Source: Tangfeifania diversioriginum (lineage in GTDB: Bacteria > Bacteroidota > Bacteroidia > Bacteroidales > Prolixibacteraceae). Taken from it: a stretch of 59,329 bases of DNA. The position numbers and the translations under genes are program-made. The stretch lies in NCBI GenBank assembly GCA_945873105.1, contig CAMCBW010000035.1, positions 1 through 59,329 on the forward strand. Reading direction: 5' to 3'. How positions within the stretch are numbered: the first letter of the stretch is position 1; every line of letters starts with the position of its first letter. This document shows, one piece after another, positions 8,931 through 17,927 of the stretch. Below the pieces are notes generated by a model. It had not been told where the DNA came from, made no database searches, and was given only the letters and a program-made list of their open reading frames with translations.

Positions 8931-10511
8931 ATGAAAACCAAATGGCTAATTCTCACCCTTTTGCTTGCTACAGCATTCGGGTGCAACCAGAAAAATGAAA
9001 AACTGATTACTGCCTACGGCGCCATAGCAGATGGCATCACCAACAACGCCGTGGCAATTCAGAAAGCAATTGACGAAATATCCGCCTCAGGCGGAGGGAG
9101 GCTCGTAGTTCCTCCCGGGAATTTCCTGACTTCCACCATATGGCTTAAATCGGAGGTTGACCTGCATCTGGCGCAAGGCGCAAAACTGTTGGGGCCCACC
9201 AACCGGAATGACTACCCTTCAAATGGCCGGCCGGCCATTGTGATGGGTCTGAAGCAAAAAAATATCTCCATCAGCGGAAAAGGAATCATTGATGGTCAGG
9301 GACAGGAGCTTATGCTCGACATCTTCAGGAAACTGAGGAGTGGCGAACTAAAGGAGGATACCCTCTGGCTGGTAAAAAGGCCGGGACACCGAGCCATGAA
9401 CATCGCACTCGATTCGTGCAGCAATGTAAATATATCGGGCATTACCCTGAAAAACTCGACAGATTGGGTGCAAAATTATTCTGAGTGCAACAGCCTTACG
9501 ATCAACGGAATAACAGTCCAAAGCACCGCTTACTGGAACAACGACGGACTGGATATCACCGACTGCAAGAATGTAAAAATCACCAACTGCTTCATCAACT
9601 CTTCCGATGATGCGATCTGCCTAAAATCGGAAACCACTGGCTCTGGCTGCGAGAATATCTTCATCGACAGTTGTACGGTTCGTTCGAGTGCCAACGGATT
9701 GAAATTTGGCACCTCCGGATACGGCGGTTTCAAGAATGTCAAGGTGCGCAACCTTACGGTTTTTGACACCTATCGTTCGGCCATTGCCATTGAATCGGTG
9801 GATGGGGGTATTGTTGAAAATATCGATATTCAGAATGTGGTCGCAAAAAATACGGGGAATGCCATCTTCCTACGCCGCGGTCACAGGAACACAAAAGGAG
9901 CGGTTGGTACCCTGAAGGGGGTCTACATCGCCAATGTCAAGGCCGATATTCCGCTCTACAAACCCGACCAGGGATACCCTATCGAAGGTCCGCCCGACCA
10001 TCTTCGTCCAGGCGAGGACAAAATGCCCAAACGTCCCTCCCATTTCCACATTTACGGCCATCCGTTCTTGCCCTACAACCTGGTTCCCTCCTCCATTGTT
10101 GGCATTCCAGGTTATCCGGTTGAGGATGTCACCCTCGAAAACATTGAAATAACCTATGGTGGCATGGCCAGCAAGGAGATCGCCTGGATACCGCTCAGCA
10201 AAATCGCCTCCATTCCGGAAAACGAAGCCAACTACCCCGAGTTTTCAATGTTCGGGGAGCTGCCTTCCTGGGGATTCTATATCCGGCATGCGGAAGGAAT
10301 TAAAATGAAAAATGTAAAGATCAGCTACCTGAAGGAGGATTTTCGTCCGGCATTCGTGGTGGATGATACCAAGGGTATTGAACTCACCGATCTCTCCATA
10401 CCGACTGCCAAAGAGATGCCTGTGCTCTATTTCAACAACTCCACCGGTATCACTTTCAACAACCTAAAAATGCCGGTCAGCAACGAAAAAGGGATTTTGA
10501 TGAACCAATGA
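8931..10511 (+). CDS. GH28-family (polygalacturonase-like) lipoprotein
   Basis: This 526-residue right-handed beta-helix protein has a lipobox ending A-F-G-C18, so it is probably anchored to the outer membrane or facing the periplasm. The start of the fold, YGAIADGITNNAVAIQKAID, is the classic pectin-lyase-like N-terminal motif. GH28 catalytic aspartates are present in N-N-D205-G-L-D and S-S-D226-D227-A. The third GH28 block, normally G-H-G, reads SANGLKFGT (about 253-261), so the usual His is absent, and the fourth block (R-I-K) is replaced by YRSAIAIES. The fold and acid pair are clear. Activity on galacturonan is less certain and another uronide or galactoside bond is possible. It follows the MITE-like element, so it probably has its own promoter. 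Confidence 0.8.
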   Translation: MKTKWLILTLLLATAFGCNQKNEKLITAYGAIADGITNNAVAIQKAIDEISASGGGRLVVPPGNFLTSTIWLKSEVDLHLAQGAKLLGPTNRNDYPSNGRPAIVMGLKQKNISISGKGIIDGQGQELMLDIFRKLRSGELKEDTLWLVKRPGHRAMNIALDSCSNVNISGITLKNSTDWVQNYSECNSLTINGITVQSTAYWNNDGLDITDCKNVKITNCFINSSDDAICLKSETTGSGCENIFIDSCTVRSSANGLKFGTSGYGGFKNVKVRNLTVFDTYRSAIAIESVDGGIVENIDIQNVVAKNTGNAIFLRRGHRNTKGAVGTLKGVYIANVKADIPLYKPDQGYPIEGPPDHLRPGEDKMPKRPSHFHIYGHPFLPYNLVPSSIVGIPGYPVEDVTLENIEITYGGMASKEIAWIPLSKIASIPENEANYPEFSMFGELPSWGFYIRHAEGIKMKNVKISYLKEDFRPAFVVDDTKGIELTDLSIPTAKEMPVLYFNNSTGITFNNLKMPVSNEKGILMNQ

Positions 10512-10746
10512 CTTCAAGAAGAAAATAGATCTGTTTTCGCCACTTAAAGGCATTGCCCTACCGGTATTTTAGGCTAAATTTATACAATCTATTGACTATG
10601 AAGCCAGACCGATAGAAATGCCCATGAGAATTTGTTCACATCATCCGAAAATGATTATGTGGGCATTAGCTTCGCTGATCTTCGATTCCATCTGGCAATT
10701 AAAAATCAAATTATAACCAGATGAAAACTATAAACTTCAAATAAAT

Positions 10747-12936
10747 ATGAAAATGAAGATGCTGATTTTGCTGTTAGCCCTATTGACTGTTTTTCTTGCA
10801 AATGGTCAACCGCAAAACCAAAGTTTACCCTTTCGGGATCCCACACTAACGACTGAAAAACGGATCGATGATCTGCTGGGAAGGCTTACTCTGGAGGAAA
10901 AAGTGATGCAGATGATGGACAAAACCCCGGCCATCGACCGGCTCGGCATTCCTGCTTATAACTGGTGGAACGAAGCACTGCACGGCGTTGCGAGGGCAGG
11001 ATTGGCAACCGTATTTCCGCAAGCCATTGCCCTGGCAGCCACTTTCGATGAACCGGCCATGCTCGAAACTTTTACCGTCATCAGCGACGAGGCACGGGCA
11101 AAATACCACAACTACCAAAAGGGGAAACAGTTCGACAGGTACAAAGGGCTGACTTTCTGGACACCCAACATCAACATCTTCCGTGATCCGCGCTGGGGAC
11201 GCGGAATGGAGACCTATGGGGAGGATCCTTACCTGACGGCAAGAATGGGTGTAGCGGCGGTGAAAGGCCTGCAAGGCGACGATCCGAACTATTTCAAGAG
11301 CTTTGCCTGTGCCAAACACTTTGCGGTACACAGCGGACCCGAATCCAACCGACACAGTTTCAATGTCAGCGTCAGCGAACGCGACCTTTGGCAAACCTAT
11401 CTTCCGGCATTTGAAGCGCTGGTAAAAGAGGGAAACGTGCAGCAGGTCATGTGTGCCTACAACCGTTTCGAAGAGAAGCCCTGCTGCGGCAGTGACAAGT
11501 TGCTGGTCGACATCCTACGGAACAACTGGGGCTACAAGGGAATCGTGGTTTCGGATTGCGGGGCCATCGACGATTTTTACAAAAAAGACACCAGAACCCC
11601 CAGGCACGAGACACACCCCGATGCTCCAACCGCATCTGCGGATGCGGTACTCAACGGTACCGACGTGGAGTGCGGGAGTAGTTACAAGAGCCTGATCGAT
11701 GCCGTCAAGAAAGGTTTGATCAAGGAGAGCCAGCTGGATGTTTCGCTGCGCAGATTGTTCAAGGGCAGGTTTGAGTTGGGAATGTTCGACCCGGATGAAA
11801 TGGTGAAGTGGTCCAAAATACCCTACAGTGTCGTAGGTTCACAGGAAAACAGGGCCAAAGCATTGAAAATGGCCAGGGAGAGCATGGTGCTGCTGAAGAA
11901 CAAAAACAGTATTCTGCCACTCAGCAAAAAAATCAAATCCATAGCAGTGGTAGGTCCCAATGCGAACGACTCTGTCATGTTGTGGGCCAACTACAATGGA
12001 TTTCCTTCCAAAACAACCACTATCCTTCAGGGAATTAAAGACAAATTACCAAATTCATCCATTATCTACGAAAAGGGATGCAGGCATGCCGGAACATTCA
12101 ACGCCGACAGCATCAACCTGGCAGTTGCCAAGGTAAAAAATGCAGAGATCATCTTGTTTGTCGGGGGAATCTCTCCGCGGCTGGAAGGAGAGGAGATGCG
12201 GGTTACCGTCGAGGGTTTCAAGGGAGGTGACCGCACAAACATTGAAATTCCCGCTGTCCAGAAGGAGATGGTCAAAGCGCTAAAGGCAACCGGCAAACCA
12301 ATCATCTGCATTGTTTGCACCGGCAGTGCGCTGGCACTGAACTGGGAGGAAGCCAATGTGGATGCAATCCTCAATGCCTGGTACGGTGGGGAGGCCGCCG
12401 GAACCGCCGTGGCGGATATTCTGTTCGGCGATTACAATCCCGCAGGAAGGCTGCCGGTTACCTTCTACAAGAGCGCGGAACAGCTGCCCGATTTCGAAGA
12501 CTATACCATGAAAGGGCGTACCTACCGCTTCATGACCGAAGAACCCCTGTATCCTTTTGGCTATGGTCTCAGTTATACAACATTCGACTACAGATCGGCC
12601 AAACTATCAAAGCCGGTGATCTGCAAGACAGACAGGGTCAAACTTTCACTGGAGGTAAAAAACACAGGAAAACGCGATGGCGAAGAGGTTGTCCAGGTCT
12701 ATCTGCGCAATCCGAACGATCCCAATGGCCCGCTTAAAGAGTTGAAAGAATTCAGCAGAGTATCCCTGAAAGCCGGGAAATCACAAAATGTCAGCTTTGA
12801 ATTTGCCCCCGAGGCCTTCCAGTCCTTCAACGACCAGACCAAAAAATTTGAGATCCTTCCTGGTAAGTATGAACTGCTTTACGGAGGCAGTTCTGCCGAC
12901 AAATCGCTCAAAAAAATTGAACTCGAAATACAATAA
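10747..12936 (+). CDS. GH3 beta-glycosidase (beta-xylosidase/beta-glucosidase-like)
   Basis: This 729-residue secreted GH3 enzyme has a signal peptide in about residues 1-21. The N-terminal barrel begins RIDDLLGRLTLEEKVMQM. NWWNEALHGVAR and TFWTPNINIFRDPRWGRGMETYGEDP are substrate-pocket blocks. KGIVVSDCGAIDD carries the nucleophile Asp270. The second alpha/beta domain follows (AVVGPNA at about 400), then the C-terminal fibronectin-III-like domain (LEVKNTGKRDGEEVVQVY, about 635-720). The V-S-D-C-G-A-I form of the nucleophile block and NWWNEALHGV are typical of the xylosidase/arabinofuranosidase branch, so a beta-xyloside or related substrate is inferred. The start could be the Met two codons later. 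It probably forms one transcript with the GH29 gene 36 bases downstream. Confidence 0.9.
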   Translation: MKMKMLILLLALLTVFLANGQPQNQSLPFRDPTLTTEKRIDDLLGRLTLEEKVMQMMDKTPAIDRLGIPAYNWWNEALHGVARAGLATVFPQAIALAATFDEPAMLETFTVISDEARAKYHNYQKGKQFDRYKGLTFWTPNINIFRDPRWGRGMETYGEDPYLTARMGVAAVKGLQGDDPNYFKSFACAKHFAVHSGPESNRHSFNVSVSERDLWQTYLPAFEALVKEGNVQQVMCAYNRFEEKPCCGSDKLLVDILRNNWGYKGIVVSDCGAIDDFYKKDTRTPRHETHPDAPTASADAVLNGTDVECGSSYKSLIDAVKKGLIKESQLDVSLRRLFKGRFELGMFDPDEMVKWSKIPYSVVGSQENRAKALKMARESMVLLKNKNSILPLSKKIKSIAVVGPNANDSVMLWANYNGFPSKTTTILQGIKDKLPNSSIIYEKGCRHAGTFNADSINLAVAKVKNAEIILFVGGISPRLEGEEMRVTVEGFKGGDRTNIEIPAVQKEMVKALKATGKPIICIVCTGSALALNWEEANVDAILNAWYGGEAAGTAVADILFGDYNPAGRLPVTFYKSAEQLPDFEDYTMKGRTYRFMTEEPLYPFGYGLSYTTFDYRSAKLSKPVICKTDRVKLSLEVKNTGKRDGEEVVQVYLRNPNDPNGPLKELKEFSRVSLKAGKSQNVSFEFAPEAFQSFNDQTKKFEILPGKYELLYGGSSADKSLKKIELEIQ

Positions 12937-12972
12937 CGTTTAACATTCATCACACATCTTCACTTTATTACC

Positions 12973-14436
12973 ATGAAGCATCTTTTTGCAATTTTCGCTC
13001 TTCTCCTGCTCTCCTATACCGGTAGCAGTCAACCGGATATCAAGTCAAACAGCGTAGTGCCATCTCAAAAACAACTTGATTATCAGTCGCTTGAAATGGT
13101 AGGCTTCGTCCATTTCAACATGAATACCTTTTCCGACAAGGAGTGGGGTTATGGCGATGAGTCACCGGCTATATTTGATCCGAAAAAGCTGGATTGTGAA
13201 CAATGGGCCAAGGCAGCCAAAGAGGCTGGGATCAAAGAGCTGATTCTGACTGCCAAGCATCACGATGGATTCTGTCTCTGGCCGAGTAAATTTACCGAGC
13301 ATTCCATAAAAAACAGTCCCTACAAAGCTGGCAAAGGCGACATCGTGAAGGAGTTCACGGAAGCCTGCGCCAAATATGGCCTGAAAGCAGGACTCTACCT
13401 CTCCCCCTGGGACAGGAACCACGCCGGTTATGGCACCCCAGCCTACATCGCCTATTACAAGAACCAACTGAACGAGTTGCTGACCAACTACGGCAAGATC
13501 ACCGAAGTGTGGTTCGATGGCGCCAACGGTGGCGACGGATATTACGGCGGTGCCAGGGAGACGCGGAAAATTGACAAAAAATCCTACTACCCCTGGAAAG
13601 AGATCCAGGAGATCGTCTACAGGCTGCAACCGGATGCCCTGATCTTTTCCGATGCCGGACCGGATATCCACTGGATTGGGAACGAACGCGGCATTGCCGG
13701 TGAAACTTTCTGGAGCATGATGGACAGGAACAAAGTGGCTGTGGGGGATGCCGACACCGACTACCTGAATACCGGCGATTTTTTTGGGAGCTCATGGGTC
13801 ATCGGTCAGTGCGATGTCTCCATCCGGCCGGGATGGTTCTACCATGCCACAGAGGATGACAAATGCAGGACCCCCTCCCAGCTGGTGGACCTCTACTACA
13901 AATCCGTTGGCCGGAATGCCGTATTCCTGCTAAATATACCCCCTAACAGGGATGGGCTCTTTGCAGAAAAAGATGTGGCAGCCATGAAGAAATACAGGGA
14001 GATTCTGGACAATACCTTCAGGGTCAACTTTTCCCAAAACGCCAAAGTGAAGGCCAACTCCGTCTACAGCAGCTCAGCCAAATTCAGTCCCGGAAACCTT
14101 ACAGACGGTGACCTTGAAAGCTACTGGGCGGCAGCATCCGACAAACGCCAGGCCACCCTGGAATTTGCCGTCGACAGTACCAAAAAATTCGACCGCATTC
14201 TCCTTCAGGAGCCCGTTCGCTTCGGACAAAGGATCTCCTCCTTCGACATCCAGTTGATGAAACCGGGCGGATGGCAGACCATCGCCAGCGGCACCAGCAT
14301 TGGCTTCAAGAAGCTCCTGAAGATTACCCCCATCGTCGGCAGCAAACTTCGGATCAACATCCACGGTGCCAACAACACACCGGCGCTTTCGAACTTTGGA
14401 TTGTACAAGGCTGCAGGGGGAGACATAATTAATTAA
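12973..14436 (+). CDS. GH29 alpha-L-fucosidase
   Basis: This 487-residue secreted enzyme has a signal peptide in about residues 1-19. MVGFVHFNMNTFSDKEWG opens the barrel. ELILTAKHHDGFCLWPS is the GH29 signature with the paired His. EVWFDGANG holds the nucleophile Asp182. The C-terminal part (about residues 345-487: NFSQNAKVKANSVYSS, then DGDLESYWAA and a terminal beta strand) is a discoidin/F5-8-type carbohydrate-binding-like domain. The compact architecture and the VGFVHFNMNTF start resemble the GH29 branch with narrower 1,3/1,4-fucoside preference, which is an inference. The gene ends block A; the next gene is an unrelated nuclease. Confidence 0.9.
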   Translation: MKHLFAIFALLLLSYTGSSQPDIKSNSVVPSQKQLDYQSLEMVGFVHFNMNTFSDKEWGYGDESPAIFDPKKLDCEQWAKAAKEAGIKELILTAKHHDGFCLWPSKFTEHSIKNSPYKAGKGDIVKEFTEACAKYGLKAGLYLSPWDRNHAGYGTPAYIAYYKNQLNELLTNYGKITEVWFDGANGGDGYYGGARETRKIDKKSYYPWKEIQEIVYRLQPDALIFSDAGPDIHWIGNERGIAGETFWSMMDRNKVAVGDADTDYLNTGDFFGSSWVIGQCDVSIRPGWFYHATEDDKCRTPSQLVDLYYKSVGRNAVFLLNIPPNRDGLFAEKDVAAMKKYREILDNTFRVNFSQNAKVKANSVYSSSAKFSPGNLTDGDLESYWAAASDKRQATLEFAVDSTKKFDRILLQEPVRFGQRISSFDIQLMKPGGWQTIASGTSIGFKKLLKITPIVGSKLRINIHGANNTPALSNFGLYKAAGGDIIN

Positions 14437-14624
14437 TGGTAAGACATTAGAACCTTTTCAAAGGAAAAAATTACTATAACGGAGGTTCTGCACTGGCAGA
14501 TTGGTTAGCGGGAAAAGACTAAACGTCTCTCATTATATTGTTTTCACCTTGATAAATTTGACATACTGATATTGATCATTTTATACTATAGGTAACAGTG
14601 TCCACCATTTTCAAATTGAGGGAA

Positions 14625-15791
14625 ATGAATAAACATAGTCAGAAAAGCACGGAGGAAATAACAAGTGTCAACAATTTGCTAAGCCAAGCTGTCCAACTGG
14701 TTCAGGCTGCGCGACAATTAGTGGTGAGACAAACCAACAGTGTGATGGTGTTTACTTATTTTCACATTGGTAAATTGATAATTGAAGATGAACAGGACGG
14801 TAAGCAGAAGGCTGAATATGGCAAATCTACTATCAAGGCCCTCAGTAAGAAACTGACAAAGGAATTTGGCAAGGGTTTTTCAGCTACGAATATTGAGCAG
14901 ATGCGCTCATTTTACAACGCTTTTGCCGATAAAAAAGTTCCTCCCCCAATTCCTCAGACAGTGTCTGAGGAATTGGAAAGTCTTCATGATTCAGCGTTGA
15001 CTTCTCCATATTTGGGAAAACAAGAAATTACTCAGACATCGTCTGAGGATTCTCATTATCATATTTCCGAAACAGTTTCTCAAAAATCCATTGCCGTTAT
15101 TTTCCCCCTTGCCTGGTCACATTATATATTGCTTAGTAGAATTGAGAATCAGGAAGAACGTTCCTTTTACGAAATTGAATCTGTACAAGGGAACTGGAGC
15201 GTTAGGGAGTTGCAAAGGCAGATCAATAGTGGATTATTTGAACGTCTGGCACTAAGCACTGATAAGTTAAAAATCAGACAGTTGGCTGCAAAAGGACAAA
15301 TCATAGAAAAACCTGAGGATGTATTGAAATCACCTTATGTACTTGAATTTTTGGGATTGCAGGAAAAAAAATCCTATTCTGAAACCGATCTGGAAACTGC
15401 TATCATCAGTAAAGTTGAGCATTTTCTATTGGAAATGGGAAAAGGCTTCCTATTTCAGGGAAGGCAAGTGCGCTTCTCCTTCGACGAAGAGCATTTCTTT
15501 GTTGATCTAGTATTGTACAACCGCTTGCTACAATGTTTCGTACTTATCGACCTTAAAATCGGCAAACTCAAACACCAGGACATCGGGCAGATGCAGATGT
15601 ATGTCAACTATTATGACAGATATATCAAACAGGAATTTGAAAAGCCCACTATTGGCATTATAATCTGCAAAGACAACTCTGAAGCAGTTGTAGAAATCAC
15701 CTTGCCGAAAGAAAACAGACAAATATTTGCATCACAATATAAATTATACCTGCCATCGAAAGTAGAACTCAAAAAATTGGTATCCGAATAA
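14625..15791 (+). CDS. DUF1016/YhcG-type PD-(D/E)xK nuclease family protein
   Basis: This 388-residue cytosolic protein has no signal peptide. The N-terminal DUF1016_N-like half includes FTYFHIGKLI, AEYGKSTIKALSKKL and GFSATNIEQMRSFYNAF. The C-terminal YhcG half includes FVDLVLYN, then VLIDLKIGKLKHQDIGQMQMYV, where D...D-x-K is the nuclease motif. The two are joined by a Ser/Thr-rich linker (about residues 105-160) that holds palindromic DNA. Family members are often found in defence islands and beside restriction-modification genes; a cellular role here is not known. An upstream GTG (14598) would add nine residues; ATG at 14625 was preferred. A TAAATTTG box at 14553-14560 could be its -7 element. 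The gene interrupts an otherwise carbohydrate-only run, which suggests acquisition. Confidence 0.85.
   Translation: MNKHSQKSTEEITSVNNLLSQAVQLVQAARQLVVRQTNSVMVFTYFHIGKLIIEDEQDGKQKAEYGKSTIKALSKKLTKEFGKGFSATNIEQMRSFYNAFADKKVPPPIPQTVSEELESLHDSALTSPYLGKQEITQTSSEDSHYHISETVSQKSIAVIFPLAWSHYILLSRIENQEERSFYEIESVQGNWSVRELQRQINSGLFERLALSTDKLKIRQLAAKGQIIEKPEDVLKSPYVLEFLGLQEKKSYSETDLETAIISKVEHFLLEMGKGFLFQGRQVRFSFDEEHFFVDLVLYNRLLQCFVLIDLKIGKLKHQDIGQMQMYVNYYDRYIKQEFEKPTIGIIICKDNSEAVVEITLPKENRQIFASQYKLYLPSKVELKKLVSE
14946..14976. repeat. 31-nt perfect palindrome inside the DUF1016 linker
   Basis: The arms 14946-14960 and 14962-14976 are exact reverse complements of 15 bases around a single G. A weaker relative, CTCAGAC-atc-GTCTGAG, lies at 15031-15047, sharing the CTCAGAC core. 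Both lie in the coding sequence for the linker and are translated as similar Q/S-T-V/S-S-E-x peptides. Confidence 0.8.
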
Positions 15792-15853
15792 AACAATCGT
15801 CTCTGCTGGTTGCCAGATAGGGTGTTTTAAATGGCTACTTACAAACTAAAAAC

Positions 15854-17866
15854 ATGTACAAATACAGTCGTTTTGCCTTTCCATTCCTGATAATCCTCCT
15901 TATTCTGGGAGCTTGTGCTCCTAAAACACACACCATCTGGCTGGATGACCTGAAGATCCAGACTTTCTCCGAAGGAATTCCCTCTGTGGCCGCGAAGAAA
16001 AACCAGGGGGGAGATTCCATCCGCATCGCTGGAAAAAGGTTCGACAGGGGTATCGGGGTTCAATCGGTCAGCGTACTCTCCTTTCTCTTAAACGGGAAAG
16101 CGGAGCAGTTTACGGCAGAGGTGGGTGCCGATGACAAAGGAAACAGCGCCATGCAGGTTCAGTTCTTCGTCCTGGGCGACCAAAAACTCCTCTTCGAAAG
16201 TGGAGCAATGAAAGTTGGGGATGCACCAAAAAAAGTGGAGGTGAACCTCTCCGGTATCCAAAGGCTGGGACTGCTGGTTACCGTAAGTCTTGAGGATGAA
16301 GGATATGGCAGAACCTATTCAGACTGGGCGGAGGCACAGCTGGTAATGCAGGAGGATTTCCTGCCACTGACCATTCCCAACGATGGGGAGAAACAGATTC
16401 TTACCCCCCTGCCGGGAAATGCACCAAAGATCAATTCGGCAAAGATCTTTGGCGTAACTCCTGGGAATCCATGCCTTTATACCATTGCCGCCACAGGAGA
16501 ACGGCCCATTGCTTTTTCAGCAGAAAATCTGCCAAAGGGATTATCCCTTGATGCCAAATCAGGCATTATCACCGGAAGTGTCAGCAAAAGGGGGAGCTAC
16601 CTGGCTACCCTCAGGGCCAAAAATGGATTTGGCGAAGCTGCAAAACCGCTTAAAATTGTCATTGGCGATACCATAGCCCTTACCCCACCCATTGGATGGA
16701 ACGGCTGGAACTCGTGGGCCAGGAACATCGATGGAGGAAAGGTGCTCGCTTCAGCCAATGCCATGGTAAAGATGGGGCTGAGCAACCATGGTTGGACCTA
16801 CATCAACATCGATGATACCTGGGAGGGACAGCGGGGAGGAAGGTTCAACGGACTCCAGCCCAATGAAAAATTCCCGGAATTCAAAAAAATGATTGACGAC
16901 ATCCATGCCATGGGATTGAAACTGGGCCTCTACTCTACGCCCTGGATTTCAACCTATGCCGGCTATGCAGGAGCCTCTTCCGATTTTGAAAAAGGGGAGT
17001 ATCCGGATAGTATCAAGCCAAACAAGCGGGCCTACCGCCGTGTCGGAAAATACCGGTTCGAAAAGGAGGATGCCCTCCAAATGGCAGAATGGGGCGTCGA
17101 CTACCTCAAATACGACTGGCGGATCGACCTGAATTCTGCGGAACGGATGTCAGACGCCCTGAAAAAATCGGGAAGGGATATTCTCTACAGCCTCTCCAAT
17201 TCAGCACCCTTCGAACTTGCAAAAGATTGGGCCCGCGTAGCCAATGCCTGGCGCACCGGTCCCGATATCCGCGATAGCTGGCTGAGTCTCTATACCTCGG
17301 CATTCACCATCGACAAATGGGCTCCTTATGGCGGTCCCGGCCACTGGAACGATCCGGATATGCTGATCCTGGGCAACGTAACCACCGGAACCGAGCTGCA
17401 CCCCACCCGGCTGACACCCGACGAACAATACAGCCATGTATCCCTTTTCAGTCTGCTGGCCGCACCATTGCTGATTGGCTGCCCCATCGAACAGTTGGAT
17501 CCCTTTACCCTCAACCTGCTTACCAACGATGAGGTAATAGCGGTCAACCAGGATCCCCTCGGCAAGCCGGGCAGACTGGTTGCAGAAGAGGATGGGGTGC
17601 AAATCTGGTTGAAATCACTGGAGGATGGATCCGTTGCTGTTGGACTGTTCAACACCGCCGGTTTTGCCAAAACACCGCAATCCTATTTCCGTTGGGGAAA
17701 CGAACCATCCAAACAGTTTTCGCTGGATTTGGCCAAAATTGGGTTGCAGGGAAAGTTCCAGGTAAGAGACCTGTGGCGACAAAAGGATTTGGGAGAGTTT
17801 GAAGGATTATTTAAAACTGAAATCAGGCACCATGGGGTGGTGATGATCAGTATGCATAAAATATAA
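15854..17866 (+). CDS. GH27 alpha-galactosidase-like lipoprotein with N-terminal NPCBM domain (copy 1)
   Basis: This 670-residue lipoprotein has a lipobox L-G-A-C21. It holds an NPCBM-type carbohydrate-binding domain (about 25-165, with FDRGIGVQS and VEVNLSGIQRLGLLV) and a putative Ig domain (about 190-270: FSAENLPKGLSLD and GIITGSVSKRGSYLATL). The GH27 barrel (about 278-560) begins PIGWNGWNSW. The nucleophile is Asp421 in LKYDW and the acid/base is Asp471 in WRTGPD. GPGHWNDPDM and APLLIGCPIEQL are further GH27/36 blocks, and a C-terminal beta sandwich follows. The predicted action is removal of terminal alpha-galactosyl (or alpha-N-acetylgalactosaminyl or related) residues in the periplasm. 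It is a close tandem paralogue of the next gene with the same domain order. Confidence 0.88.
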   Translation: MYKYSRFAFPFLIILLILGACAPKTHTIWLDDLKIQTFSEGIPSVAAKKNQGGDSIRIAGKRFDRGIGVQSVSVLSFLLNGKAEQFTAEVGADDKGNSAMQVQFFVLGDQKLLFESGAMKVGDAPKKVEVNLSGIQRLGLLVTVSLEDEGYGRTYSDWAEAQLVMQEDFLPLTIPNDGEKQILTPLPGNAPKINSAKIFGVTPGNPCLYTIAATGERPIAFSAENLPKGLSLDAKSGIITGSVSKRGSYLATLRAKNGFGEAAKPLKIVIGDTIALTPPIGWNGWNSWARNIDGGKVLASANAMVKMGLSNHGWTYINIDDTWEGQRGGRFNGLQPNEKFPEFKKMIDDIHAMGLKLGLYSTPWISTYAGYAGASSDFEKGEYPDSIKPNKRAYRRVGKYRFEKEDALQMAEWGVDYLKYDWRIDLNSAERMSDALKKSGRDILYSLSNSAPFELAKDWARVANAWRTGPDIRDSWLSLYTSAFTIDKWAPYGGPGHWNDPDMLILGNVTTGTELHPTRLTPDEQYSHVSLFSLLAAPLLIGCPIEQLDPFTLNLLTNDEVIAVNQDPLGKPGRLVAEEDGVQIWLKSLEDGSVAVGLFNTAGFAKTPQSYFRWGNEPSKQFSLDLAKIGLQGKFQVRDLWRQKDLGEFEGLFKTEIRHHGVVMISMHKI

Positions 17867-17927
17867 AATACTAATTATTAGTGTTTAATCTAAATTTTAT
17901 ATGCGTGTTACATCAATAAAACACCTA

